From assembly GCA_032988165.1 (NCBI GenBank), contig JANTQF010000118.1, positions 1 to 64,000 on the forward strand: a stretch of DNA of 64,000 bases, read 5' to 3'. The stretch comes from Emmonsiellopsis sp. PD_33 (taxonomy: Eukaryota > Ascomycota > Eurotiomycetes > Onygenales > Ajellomycetaceae). The notes under the pieces are model-generated. The model was not told the DNA's origin. It did not search any database and saw only the letters and a list, made by a program, of their open reading frames with translations. Each line of letters opens with the position of its first letter. The stretch's first letter is position 1. The translations under genes were made by a program, and so were the position numbers. This document shows, piece after piece, positions 13,480 to 25,130 of this stretch.

Positions 13480-14641
13480 AACATGCCTTGTATAGACATC
13501 ATAATCATCATATCATTATCTCCCAAGCATCCAGTGCTGACCCAGCACCTTGAGCAGGTCTGCCTTTACTGTGTTGCAACAGTGTTGCTCTATACTACCA
13601 TAAGTCCCTATACTATCATCTCAATCAGCTGTCTTCATTGCAAGCATACTGGGACATTTTGAGGGTGTAAGTAGGTAAGTTCAGACAGTTAGAGCCTGCA
13701 TCAGGATAGAGGCTAATAGGTGCAGATTCCAGAGTGTTTTTGTAGGTCCTTGGAGATAGTACTGGAAGAGGTAGAGGCCTTCTAGCAGTCAAGCAATGAT
13801 AGGGCTCAATACAGGTAGCAGTTCACCCTTGTGGTTCTGGGCCTTATAGATGATGTTTTTGTGCATCAGGCTTAGATGGCTGATTTCCCTGAGTTCCTCT
13901 TTAATAGTAAGATGATGTCCCCACCTGCCCCTGACTCTATTACAGTCTTAATCTCTACCCTCATACTTAGCTCTATTATGTCTGTGACTCTAGCCCTCAG
14001 CACCACACCTATTAAGTCCCTCACCCCTGCACTCACACCTGTGTCCTCACCTCCATACCTGCCAGTCATTTCCTCAGCAGAAGAAGAAGAGTTTCCCCAC
14101 AGCCCTGAGAAGCAGGACACAGGCAATATGTATACCCAGTGTGTGTGGAACCTAACTAGCTCCTCTAATAGGATTTGTGAGATTAATCTTCAGCAGTATA
14201 AGTGCAGACATTATTTATATATGTATAAGTCATATTATATGGTAAGTTTCCCTATCCTGCAGCTATTTAAGCAGCACTGATATAGTCCCATAGGTGCCTT
14301 CCTCTACTTGCCAGGCCATTGAATGTGCCATCTCAGCAGCAAATGATAATTAGTATGTGAAGGGGTTAGCCTTTTTCAATAAGCCTGTGGATATGGTGGC
14401 CCTGGGGGTGGCACAGAAGCAGGCCCATGCAGCAATTTTGAAGGCATGGGCAGATGGGGAGGAGCAGATGGACTTTAGTGGAGATAAAGAGGTCTGCAAA
14501 GTTCATAGTGCAGAATGGGAGAGGGCATAGAAGGCCTATAAGAATAAAAGGTGCAGGGTCAAACATGCAAATGACAGGCAGATGAAGATAGAGGGTAGCA
14601 CAGACAAGGGTTCAGAGGGTGCAGGAGAGGCTACAGCCTAG
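13480..14641 (+). pseudogene. Opposite-strand accessory ORF in element B
   Basis: Homologous in position and ends to the ORF of element A. A Pro/Ser/Thr-rich part (13,876-14,100) is followed by an acidic run and QCVWNLTSSSNRICE. A YKC pair comes next, then the C-terminal part HSAEWERA and KHANDRQMKIEG ending in TAG at 14,639-14,641. At least one frameshift separates the open frame 13,876-14,280 from the final part, and the middle is strongly diverged from the A copy. Function unknown; I could not place it in a family. Confidence 0.55.
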
Positions 14642-14689
14642 ATTTTTGTCTTTTTCTTTTTTCATAGTAGTTATAATGTTGTGCTCATA

Positions 14690-17600
14690 GAGTTGTATCC
14701 CTTTGAGGACTTGAATAGAATCTTCTTTTCTTGCTTTTTAATTTGCATTCAATTTTTAACTGGCTCTACATATATTGAGCCTATTTCTTTGCTCTCTGCC
14801 TTTTGCAGCATATATCACAGTCACCATATTAGGCCTCATATTCACAAACTACCTCTTAGGCATTCTCAAAAGCTTCAACTGGTTCCTAGAAGTTCTCACC
14901 CTCTATATAACTCTTCCATTTGATGAGGTATTTAATCTTCCTGCCACATGCCTTGTGCTTATCAAGGATTTTCTCAATCTCCCACTGATTCTCCATGTCA
15001 ATTTCAATCAGTTCAGCCTCCAGAATCTTACTGTCCCAAGTATGATACAGCTCCAGAAGGGAGACATGAAAGATGCAGTGAACATCATGGAATTAGGGTA
15101 TCAGTTTTAACTTGTATGCTTGTTTGCCCCAGGCATCTATTATTTAGAAAGAGCCAAGCTGACAGTGATTTAGCTTCATAATAGAATATAATGTCAATAT
15201 ATTGATATCATGGAGCATCACTCAGTCACCAATCTTGAAGGTCATGGGCATATAGCACTAGTCATAGTATTTTTTCTGGAACTCCTTGGCCTCTATAATC
15301 AGACTTCAAAGAAGTTGGCACATCTAGTCAATAGCCTTCACTCTTGCAGCAGTGTCCTGGGACACCCCTCTGTCAGGTTCACACTTAATGTCCATACAGG
15401 TAGAGATCTTCTGACCCATGAGAGTGCAGAAAGGGGTCATTTGTGTTGAGCTATACTGAGTATTATTATACACTTATTGGGCATGTAGTAGCCATTGCAC
15501 CCAGTCATCCTGCATATAATTACAATAAATATAGAGGAAATGTTCAAGGGTTTAGTTCTAACACTCTATCTGATCATCTATTTGAGGATGAAAGGCTATG
15601 GTCAGCTTTCTGCAAACCTTGAGCATGAAGTAGAGTGTTAACCAGAATTTACTTGTAAATAGAGAACCCCAATCACTAACAATATTCTGAGGTAGTCCCC
15701 AGTTCTTGAATAGATTCCACATAATAAGGTCAGTAAGTTCATAGGTCTTGAGGTCCACCATGGTTGGGATGTAGATCACCCACTTAATGAATGTTTCCAT
15801 AAATACTAAGATTGAATTATAGACCTTTCTGTGTAGTCAACATGGGGGTAAACTGATGATAAAATTTATTATAACAGTCTCCCAAACACACTCAGAGATC
15901 AGTAGCAGCTCCAACATGCCATACTTCTTATAGTGATGTATCTTGACATGTTGATATATATCACATATTTTGACATATTCCTTGATATATCAGCTCATCC
16001 CATGCTAATAGTATTTGCCAGCTATCACTTCACACATCCTATAGTTCTCAAAATGACTACCTATTAAATCATCATGATTTGTGCAAAGGATCTCATCCTT
16101 GACAGCAGCATTATTAGAAATATAGGTACAACTATTATACCTGATCAACCCATTCAAGCTAATGAACCAGGACAAATATTTGACCTTCAAACTTGTAGAG
16201 CCATCTTAGATTCTACTCTAAATCTCAGTGCACTCAGCATCCCAAACTTGGACACAGAGCAGGAGGTCAATCAGTGACTCTAATAGCTCATGTGTATAGG
16301 CCATCTCAGACTCAAATATCTGATTGATGAAGAGCTATAACATTAGGGGCCCTAGATTGCCTTCTGTAACACCAGCAGCAACATTCTCATCTATAGGCAC
16401 ATTTTGAACTGTGCAGGCTATGAGGGCATTAATGTAAAGAGTGCACTCTTTGAGAGCTTTTAAGTTGAGTTCTGGGTGCAGATTAGTCATGCACTTGGTA
16501 GCTGCCACAATCATTTGATTTAATTTCATTGGTTTATAGTTAGATTTCAGTAATTTGAGTGTCTGATCTCAGAGCTTTTCTTGCAATATGGGCTGAAAAA
16601 CAAGCAGTTCAGCTTTTCTAATATAATCAGGGCAACAACTCAGTGCATCTACAGGGTTCTTAGACTCAGGATAGTGCTCAATTATAAAATCAAACACTGT
16701 GAGCATCTCTATCCAACATATCTGACATCCATTCAGCTGAGTTGTCATCATAAAGCTTCACAGATTGGCATGATCAGAATACACAACAATTAGGTATTTA
16801 CTATTATATAGGTAGTGCTACTACTACTTGAATGGTTCAATAATAAATAGAAGTTCACTATTATGGATTTAGTACCATCATTCCATGTTGGAGAGTTTGT
16901 AGAATCAGAATATCATAGAGTGCTAGAGGCCATCAGGCATCAATTGAGAGAGCACTACAGTAATGATAATACTAGATGCATCAGGTTCAACTTTGAGGCA
17001 GCAATCAGGGTCAAAATGAACAAGAAGTGGCTCTTTTTGAAAGCTATTCTTAAGGTCTATAAAGGCCTTCATGGCAGCTTGATCCAGTGTGATTAGCATA
17101 TTATTTCAATCTTTTCAGTTCTTCCCCCTCTTTGTGAGGTCCATTAACAGGGTAGATATGGTTGCAAACTCCCTGACAAAGCAGCAGTAGAAGTTGATAA
17201 AGTCAAGGAAGATCTGAAGTTCATAAATCATCATTAAGACTAGCTATTTAAGGATAGAGGTCACTCAGCTGGGCTCCATCTCCACACCATTGATAGAGAT
17301 GATAAAATCAAGGAAATCAATGCAATCCATGTGAAATAAGCACTTACTGGCTTTAATAAAGAGGTTGAACTTACACAGGCATTTCAAGACTACCTTGACA
17401 TGCTCCTCATGTTCCTCCATGAAGTTGAAATAGATGACAATGTCATCAAGGTAGGCCATACAATAGGTATCAAGGAGATTACTCAGTGCTTTGTTGATGT
17501 AGGCCTGAAAGGTTGCCAGCATATTAGTAAGGCTAAATGGTAGAACACAATATTCAAAGTGTTCATATTAGGTGTGAAACACAGTTTTCTACTCATCACC

Positions 17601-19734
17601 CTTGTAAATATAGATCTAATGATAGGCATCTCATAGGTCAAGCTGCATATAGATCTTCATGCCCACTAGACAGTCAATTATCTCACTGATAAGAGGGAGA
17701 GGATAGCAATTTTTAATCATTATAACATTCAACCTGCAGTAGTCAACATAGAGATAGAGACTCTCATCTTTCTTGGGCACAAATAGAATGGGTGTGCTCA
17801 TAGGACTCTTTAAGTGCCTGATTCAGCCTTTTTCCAAGCTTATCTCAATATAATTTTTAAGGACTTCAAGTTTCATGATCAAAAGGTTGTAGATGGGTTA
17901 ATAAGGTGAATCCTTGCTCAGCTTAATATTAATCATATAATCATGTGGAGTATGTACAGTAAGGTCAGGGTTCTCATCAAAAAGCTTCACATATTCCTCA
18001 TAGGGTGCAGGCAGTTTGAATTTAGTGGCTATAACACCTCCAAAAAACACAACAGGTTCACCACTGAGGTCAAGGTCACAGGGGTGAATGATAAAGGTAG
18101 CACCATCTGTGCAGATTACATCCTCAAACTCCTCTGATTCCATAAACTTAATAGTATTTGCACTTATTGATTTATAGTGCTACATTCATAAAGGCTAATC
18201 AATATTAGGGTTTAACTCTTCCAGCCACAGGTAGCCAAGAATAACATCATAACTCATCATATTAACAGTCTTAAAGCTATATTCATGGTCACAGGTCAGG
18301 CTGTCAGCATTAACTACTCTCATTAGCATTTACCACTCACTAAAGAATAAAATCTTATGCCTGTTAATAGCTTCAACACATCTGAGTAGAGATTTAGAAT
18401 CAGGCAGATGTTGCTTCACCTACATTTAACTGATGAAATTACACTCAGCTTCAGAATCAATAAGTACCCAGGTCATAATAAGCTCATTTACAGTTGTGAT
18501 CCAGACTAACATTGCTATAGCTTTACTGCTTTATCTTTAATCAGTCTCTATCCTCAATGCTGTTGCAGCAGTACATAAGAAGATGATTAGTTTTTTACTA
18601 ATTAGCCTTTAGAGTGCTTGTCAGGGTGTTTCCTTCAGTAGTTCTTCTCAATGTGTCTATTAATACTACAGTAGTCACACTTCTTCAAAGCTTATGAGGG
18701 GAATTAGCCACTATTAAATCTTTGATTATTCATGCATAACCATGAGTCCTTATTATCCTGGCATTTATGACTACAGTCCCAACAGCAGTTCTCACCTTGA
18801 GGGCATGAGGGTTGAGTCCTCTCATCATGCAGGGCCAATCAGTGTAAATTCAGACTCTCTTCTAGGGAGGACATCACCCTCAGTATTTCCTCATAGTCAG
18901 TTGGCTTGTGGTTTTAATTAGTGACTACTCAGTTAATTTTCAGCATGACCTTGTTGCAGAGCATTTATATACACTGTGCCTCTATCTGAGGAACAGAAAG
19001 AGAGAGTTCAAGCTTGCTGAGGTAGTCTGCAAATTTACAGACTATTTAATTAGCACATTACCTGACCTCCTCATGTTTGTAAGTAACATTCTGCTGTCAA
19101 ATCTGTGAGTTATTAATCTGATACTCCAGAAACTCAAAGAATGACTTTAGATCAGGGAAACAGCCTTTAGCCTCTAACTCCTTATTAAGGTGTTCAATCC
19201 ATTTGACACAAATAGTAGTAGCATCTAGCCAGAGCTTTACATCATTCAGCTCTCATTGATTTCTATCTTCAGGAATTTCATCATAGTAGTCTCTATGACA
19301 GCAGAAGTAAGTGCATATCTCATCACACAGAGCTCAGTGTTCACACATATCCTTAACCTTGTAGGTTGATTTGATATCAAGACAGGGCATACAAGTACAG
19401 AAGATCACACAGCCAGTGATGTTAGTACAGGCTCTAGAGGTTCTCTACTCTAGAGTTTTTACTCAGTAGCATCAGCTGAGCAAGCAGTTCAAGTAGCAGT
19501 AAAGTCCATAATTACTATCATTCACATCAGTGTCTCCACCTTCACTTGAGCAATTCAAGCTGCAGTTGCAGCAGCAGGAGGTTCTAAAAGTAGATTTTAC
19601 ATTTATAGTACTCAGAGCCTCCATCTTCTCACATCATAGATTCTCAATTATTTGAAGATAATAGGCCTTAGCCTCCTATTCACATTGCATCAGCTGAAGT
19701 TCCAAGAGGCATTACTCTACCTAGCAGCAAGTCT
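14690..19734 (-). pseudogene. gag-pol relic of element B
   Basis: On the minus strand: Gag, then zinc knuckle CDYCSINRH near 18,650-18,690, then protease VLIDSEAECNFIS near 18,436-18,475 (Glu in place of the Gly of D-S-G, as in copy A). A linker follows at 17,898-18,143. RT (17,265-17,880) has AYLDDIVIYF at 17,427-17,456, then RNase H at ~16,860-17,090. The integrase core (15,558-15,950) has NIVSDWGSLFTSKFW and HPQIDDQIE. The chromodomain (about 14,831-14,987) reads QWEIEKILDK, KYLIKWKSY and EPVEAFENA. Chromodomains of such elements bind methylated histone tails and steer integration. Stops show it is inactive. Confidence 0.8.
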
Positions 19735-20143
19735 CTATCAGTAAGCTTGATGAGAAGAGAGTTATCTTCTCAGCTGTAGAGATTACTATTTCTATTATAG
19801 AATCATTTAAGGAATTATTCAATTCTTTCATAGAATGAGTTGATATGTCCTCAGAGCAGTGAGGTAGTTAGACCTCTATCTGCAGCAACAGCATAGTGAT
19901 AGTACTAGTGGGAGGATCTTGACCCTGATCAAGCATGGATCCCTCAGGAATAGTCAGAGGTTAGATTTACCCAGTGAGTTGCTAGTCAGAGGTAAATTCC
20001 TCCAGCTGCTGAAACCTCTATCTTCAGAGAGTCATTATTTTGACTTAATGAAATCATCATCATCATTATTAATTTTAAGCATTGAACATATATATTCACA
20101 ACAGACCATTCCCTCAAGTGCTATCAAAAAGAGCAAACAGAAT
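19735..20143 (-). repeat. 5' internal segment of element B, repeated at 20,445-20,853
   Basis: About 409 bp between the gag side and the 5' LTR. The same sequence (CAGTAAGCTTGAT versus CAGTGAGCTTGAT, through GAGCAAACAGAAT versus GAGCAAATAGAAT) recurs at 20,445-20,853 as the separated 5' end of element A. It should contain the primer-binding site next to the LTR at 20,143; I could not assign a tRNA. The stretch is otherwise non-coding. Confidence 0.75.
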
Positions 20144-20444
20144 TGTAAGAATCACCTATAGGGTAGAGCATAGAGATTATAGAATAATGTGAGGGAATAT
20201 AAACATATAGTACAAAAGGTTAGTTATATTGAATGTAGGGGTAAGAATATAGCAAAGCTATTTGCTGACCCTACAAATGTAGGAGGCCAGTGAGGATTAT
20301 ATACATTGAGGTATTAGGCCCACTTAGGTAAGCCTTACATAAGGTCCACCAATGCAACCCCTGAGTCCCTCTGGGCTTACTCCTTTGAAGGCCCTCTAGC
20401 CTGATGAGCATGGGTCTTTACCTTGTGAGCCCATGATTCTCACA
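20144..20444 (-). repeat. 5' LTR of element B
   Basis: 301 bp from TGTAAGAATCACC to TTCTCACA, flanked left by AGAAT (internal, leader side) and right by CTATC (target duplication). The body aligns with the other four LTR copies of the window. Confidence 0.85.
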
Positions 20445-20853
20445 CTATCAGTGAGCTTGATAAGGGGGAAGTTGTTTCCTTGGCTGTAGAGATTGCCATT
20501 CCTGTTATAAGATCATTTGAAGGATTATTTAATTCTTCCATAGAATGAATTGACATATTCTCAGAACAGTAAGGCAGTTAGGCCTCTATCTATAGTAATA
20601 GCATAGTAATAGTACCAATGGGAGGATCTTGACCCTGGTTAAGCACAGATCCCTCAGAGATAATCAGAGGTTGAATTTGCCTGATGAGTTACTAGTTAGA
20701 GGTAAATTTCTCTAGCTACTAAGACCTCTGTCTTTAGGGAGCCATCATCTTGACTTGGTGAAATTATTGTTATTATTATTAATTTTGAGCATTAAATGCA
20801 TATATTCACAATGGATCATTCTCTCAAGTGCTATCAAGAAGAGCAAATAGAAT

Positions 20854-21156
20854 TATAAGGAATCACCTGTAGGGTAAGATATAGAGGTTATAGAATGATA
20901 TGAGAGAATATAAATGTATAGTATAAAGAGTTGATTATATTAAATATAGGGGTAAGAATGTAGCAAAGCTGTTTACTAGCTCTATAAAGATAGAGGAGCC
21001 AGTAAAGATTATATATATTAAGGTCTCAGGCCCATTTAGGTAAGTCTTATGTAAGCCTCTACTATTATGGCCTCTGAGCCCCCTGAGCTCACTCCTTTAA
21101 AGGCTCTCTAGTCTGGCAGCCTTAGATCTTCACCCTGTGAGCTCATGATTCTCATA
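20854..21156 (-). repeat. 5' LTR of element A
   Basis: 303 bp from TATAAGG to TTCTCATA; both termini carry a transition (TG to TA, CACA to CATA). The left neighbour AGAAT is the same leader junction as in element B. The right neighbour CTCAA equals the bases before 5,652, which closes element A. Confidence 0.85.
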
Positions 21157-24100
21157 CTCAAGCTAAAAGGCCTGACTAACATAGTGTTGTAATGCAGCTG
21201 TTGATCTCATCTTAATCTTAAAGCTAAACTACCAGGCAAATTAGCTCTTATATGTTATCACTGGCATTACAGTGTTACTAAGGGTAGAAGTGAGAATCCC
21301 TATTCACACCTAAGAAAAGATAGAGCTTCTAGAGGATAGAAATTATTTATTTAAATTATCTAACCCACAGCTCACATTTCATATGCACACTATGGATCAC
21401 ACATTACCATTCATTCAGATAAGAAATGACAGTAAGAAGCCTGTTTATATCTCACATCATTTAAAGTTGAGAACCCTGTAAGAGATAAAATTTATAGATA
21501 GATTTTATGTGGTAGATAAAGTAGTAATACTAGCAATCATAAAGAACCTAGCTTATAATCATCAGCAGATAAAGGTCATACAGAACAGTATGAATAAGAT
21601 CACACTGAACAACAGGGTGACTATATATTATAAGAATAATAAGATAAAGGAGATCTTCACAGATCTCATTAAGGAATATAGTAATATTTTCATCAACTAT
21701 GAAGAATTTACAGACATTTTATAGGAGAAGTGGATGAAAGTATCATTCAAGCAAGAAGTTACTCTATCTAAGACAGTAAAAATATACCTAGTAGATTCAG
21801 AGGACTATAAATGTATAGACAACACATTCAATAAGCTATACTCATAAGAAAGGATGAGCTAGGTGAGGACTCATACTCATTCAGCTTATCTAGTATTTAT
21901 GGTATGGTAGACAATATATTATAAAGGAAAATCCATGAGAAAGGAATAAGTTATAGTAGACCTTTAAACCCTTAATAAAGCTACAGAGCCTGACATATAT
22001 CTAATCCTACTACAGATAGATATTCTGCACAGATTGAAAGAAGCACAATACATTATAGTAGGAGATATAATAAGCTTTTTCTACCACTAGCACTCCCACT
22101 TAGATAACTAGATCAAGATGATAGTCATTACATACTAAGGACAGAAGATTTTTAATGTTGTAATAATGAGATACATTAACTCAGTATCATACATTTAAAG
22201 GTAAATTGACAGATATCTAGTAGATCTTAAGGAGTTCATATAAGTCTACATCAACAATCTAATAGTATATTTGTAGACATAGAAATATCATGTTATCTAC
22301 TTACATAAACTCTTTTAGTAACTATAAGATCTAGGAATAGTACTTAACTTAAAAAAGACCTACATTGGATTTCCCTCTGTATGCCTTTTGAGCTAGCATG
22401 TATCAGAACTAGGTTTATCCATTAATAAAGAGAAACTTAAAATACTCACTAAAATAGAGTTCCCTATAAAGCTAGTGCATCTCAAGAAATATATAGGATT
22501 AACCAGCTGACTATATCAGTACATCCTATGATATACTCACATAGTAGACCTATTTCAGAAATAAAAAATAGAATTGCTTAAGACTGGATCAATAATAGAC
22601 ATCAAGCATACAATCTACACAGTAGTAATGAAGATAGATGAAACAACTATAAAATACATAGCTTTTAAAGTGATATAGAAGATTTTCCACATCTGATTCT
22701 TTCTAGTACATACTAACAACTAGTAGGTATTATTCATCAATGTAGATGCATCAGTCAAGTAAGAATTTAATGTCATGATATTTCATGTTAAAGACAGCTA
22801 GCCAGTATTAAAGATGGCAGACTATATAGTACTCCTGCTGCAGGAACTAGTGTAAGGATTGCCTGTAGGGTAGGGTGTAGAGATTATAGAATGATGTGAG
22901 GGAATATAAATGCATAGTATGAAGGGTTGATTATATTGAATATAGGGGTAAGAATGTAGCAAAGCTGTTTACTGGCCCTATAAAGGTAGAGGGCCAGTGA
23001 AGGTTATATACATCAAGGTCTCAGGCCTGCTTAGGTAAGTCTTATGTAAGCCTCCACCATTGTGACCCCTGAGCCCCCTGGGCTCACTCCTTTAAAGGCT
23101 CTCTGGCCTGGCAGCCTTAGATCTTCACCCTGTGAGCCTGTGGTTCTCACAACTAGTCAAATCAATTTTATTTCTCAGCAAGACTCTTACTCCTGCTAAG
23201 AACCATTACTGACCTACTGAGCTTGAGATTGCCTGCTTAATATAGGCAGTTCATAAGGTATAGTATCTAATGAAAGCCTCAATGAAGCATACTATCATCT
23301 ACACTAACTATGAACTAATACTAGAGATACTTAAAGCTACATACCTGAGAATGACAGCAACAGATCATTAGAATTTATAGTTAATCCAGGCAGATATATA
23401 CCTATAATAGTTTTACATCAAAGTAATATATAAATCTGGGCAACTATATCTTATACTAGATATGCTATTCTGCCTACTCAGCAGAAACAAGATAACAATG
23501 AATGTAGATGAGCTACTAGAGGAAATACAGGATGTATATCTCACTCATGTGAGAGGAGATGATGATGTCACCACTAATGACAACTATGTAAAGACTCTAG
23601 TTGAAATATTCAATGATTTCTGAAGACACCTTAAGGATAGATATTCCAGAGACATCAAGCTATCCCACATTATGAAGGTTCTCAAAAGGAATAATGCAGC
23701 TAAAGAGCCATTCAAACTCTCATATGAGCTAACTAATGGCATCCTATATCACACACATGACAAGATAAAATGCCTGGTAATCTTAAGAGCTCTACACAAA
23801 GAAATCTTTGGCCTGATTCACACTCCCAATCACTTAGGATTTAATCAAACCTTAGGAAATCTATAAGATATAATGATATATTACTGTATAATGGAGCTAT
23901 AGAAATATATCAAGCACTACCTCAGCTATTAAGTCAATCAGATGCTGTGGTATAAGCCTTACAGACAGTATCAACCCATACTAACTATGAATATATCATA
24001 TGACACAATAATCATTAACTTTATACTTGCATTGCCAGATGATAAATACAATGTAGCAATATCTATTACATGTAAGTTCTTCAAATAAATTATAATCATT

Positions 24101-25080
24101 TCTGGGCAATCTAACTTCAATGTAGAGGATTGAGTAAAAGCCCTACTTAACTATCTATTACTAGCTGACTAGGGAATCTCATGCAGGATCATTTCAGATA
24201 GAGACCCTAAGTTTCTTAGTGATTTATAATAGAATCTCTTTAAGTATCTTAAGGTCAAGCTCTTCTATTCCACTGTGTACCACCCACAAATAAATGGGCA
24301 GAGTAAGAGGATAAATCAAACCATATAAATTACTCTATAACACACTATCACAGCAATGGGAAACCCACATAACTAGTTATAGATACTACTGACTATTATC
24401 TTTCATCTCAATACAGCTAAATCTGTGTTGATAGGACACTCAGCTCATAAGGTTATATATGGAATTACTATCAACTTACTTATCTTAGCATTAATGATAA
24501 TATCTACAGTGTCATGCTTCCATATCTGACAAGATATAATCCTGGCTCTTAATGAGGCAGCTATAATAGTCAAGGACTATTATAACTGAAAGTATACACC
24601 ATAGAGTTTCTAGGTAAAGGATAAAGTACTCCTTTACTTGCATAAGGGATATAAAATATCAGCTACAAGGATTTTATACAAATACAATAATTAATTTGCT
24701 GAACTGTTTAGGATACTTGAGTAAATAAGATCACTTGCATATAAGCTAGAACTACCACATACAATGAAGATCCATCTAGTTGTAAGTGTAGTAATACTCA
24801 AACCTCTTTCTTAATAAAGAGATCCCTATAAATATCAACATCTGGAATCCCTACCAGTCAAACTGGCAGCAACCAGTGAAAATTCTACATATAAAGTTGA
24901 AAAGATAATAGTAAAGAGGACATCATGTGGCAAGACACAGTACCTACTATAATGAAAGAACTACAGGCTGAAGGACAATCAATAGGTGAATAAGATAGAG
25001 GCTGAAGGATTAAAGAAGCTCATCCAGGACTATGAAAGAGTATATCCTACTAAAGCTTCTAAGGAGTAAAGATACTGAAG
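21157..25080 (+). pseudogene. pol relic of the plus-strand chromovirus (RT to chromodomain)
   Basis: Continues the reading interrupted at 5,651. The RT region lies at about 21,600-22,400; its YxDD box reads VYINNLIVYL near 22,240-22,275, so both Asp are Asn. RNase H reads VLFINVDASVK near 22,725-22,760 and is cut by the solo LTR. Integrase reads HKEIFGLIHTPNHLGFNQT near 23,800, IISDRDPKFLSD near 24,190-24,225 and HPQINGQSKRINQT near 24,285. The chromodomain (about 24,887-25,040) reads YKVEKIIVKR and later LIQDYE. Many TAG/TAA/TGA codons are present. This is a different family from the minus-strand elements. Confidence 0.75.
22851..23151 (-). repeat. Solo LTR of the element A/B family
   Basis: 301 bp from TGTAAGGATTGCC to TTCTCACA, flanked by ACTAG on both sides (22,846-22,850 and 23,152-23,156). 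No internal sequence is present. This is the usual product of recombination between the two LTRs of a full insertion. Removing it restores the RNase H reading of the plus-strand chromovirus. Confidence 0.9.
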
Positions 25081-25130
25081 AAGATAAAGAAAGTGAATAT
25101 TTTTATTATAAGTACATATAATATAGAATA

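Larger units (their letters stand above)
12680..20444 (-). mobile_element. Element B: chromovirus inserted in its own relative
   Basis: A complete minus-strand element with a 5' LTR at 20,144-20,444 and a 3' LTR at 12,680-12,980, total 7.77 kb. It is flanked by CTATC on both sides (12,675-12,679 and 20,445-20,449). Outside those copies the sequence continues as element A: the 409 bp at 20,445-20,853 matches B's own 19,735-20,143, the segment next to the 5' LTR. B is therefore a self-into-self insertion. Its domain order is as in element A, and its RT box still reads YLDD. Confidence 0.9.
5652..21156 (-). mobile_element. Element A: minus-strand chromovirus interrupted by element B
   Basis: Element A runs on the minus strand from its 5' LTR (20,854-21,156) to its 3' LTR (5,652-5,962). 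Its internal part is 5,963-12,679 plus 20,445-20,853, interrupted by element B at 12,680-20,444. It is flanked by the 5-bp duplication CTCAA (5,647-5,651 and 21,157-21,161). Domains on the minus strand in order are Gag with zinc knuckle, protease, RT, RNase H, integrase and chromodomain. The RT active site reads YLNDIIIY, so one catalytic Asp is lost. An opposite-strand ORF sits next to the 3' LTR. Confidence 0.85.
3538..25080 (+). mobile_element. Plus-strand Ty3/Gypsy chromovirus, split by nested insertions
   Basis: The domain order gag, protease (3,538-5,651), then RT, RNase H, integrase and chromodomain (21,157-25,080) is that of a Ty3/Gypsy chromovirus. The two halves join exactly when the inserted block 5,652-21,156 and one copy of the CTCAA duplication are removed. 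A solo LTR at 22,851-23,151 interrupts the RNase H region. All coding parts contain many RIP-type stops. I did not identify its own LTRs, so outer limits are approximate. Confidence 0.75.

Noticed and set aside
5652..21156. Tandem LTR-internal-LTR-internal-LTR array by unequal recombination
   Set aside because: The CTATC and CTCAA duplications and the exact complementarity of the 409 bp piece fit nested insertion better.
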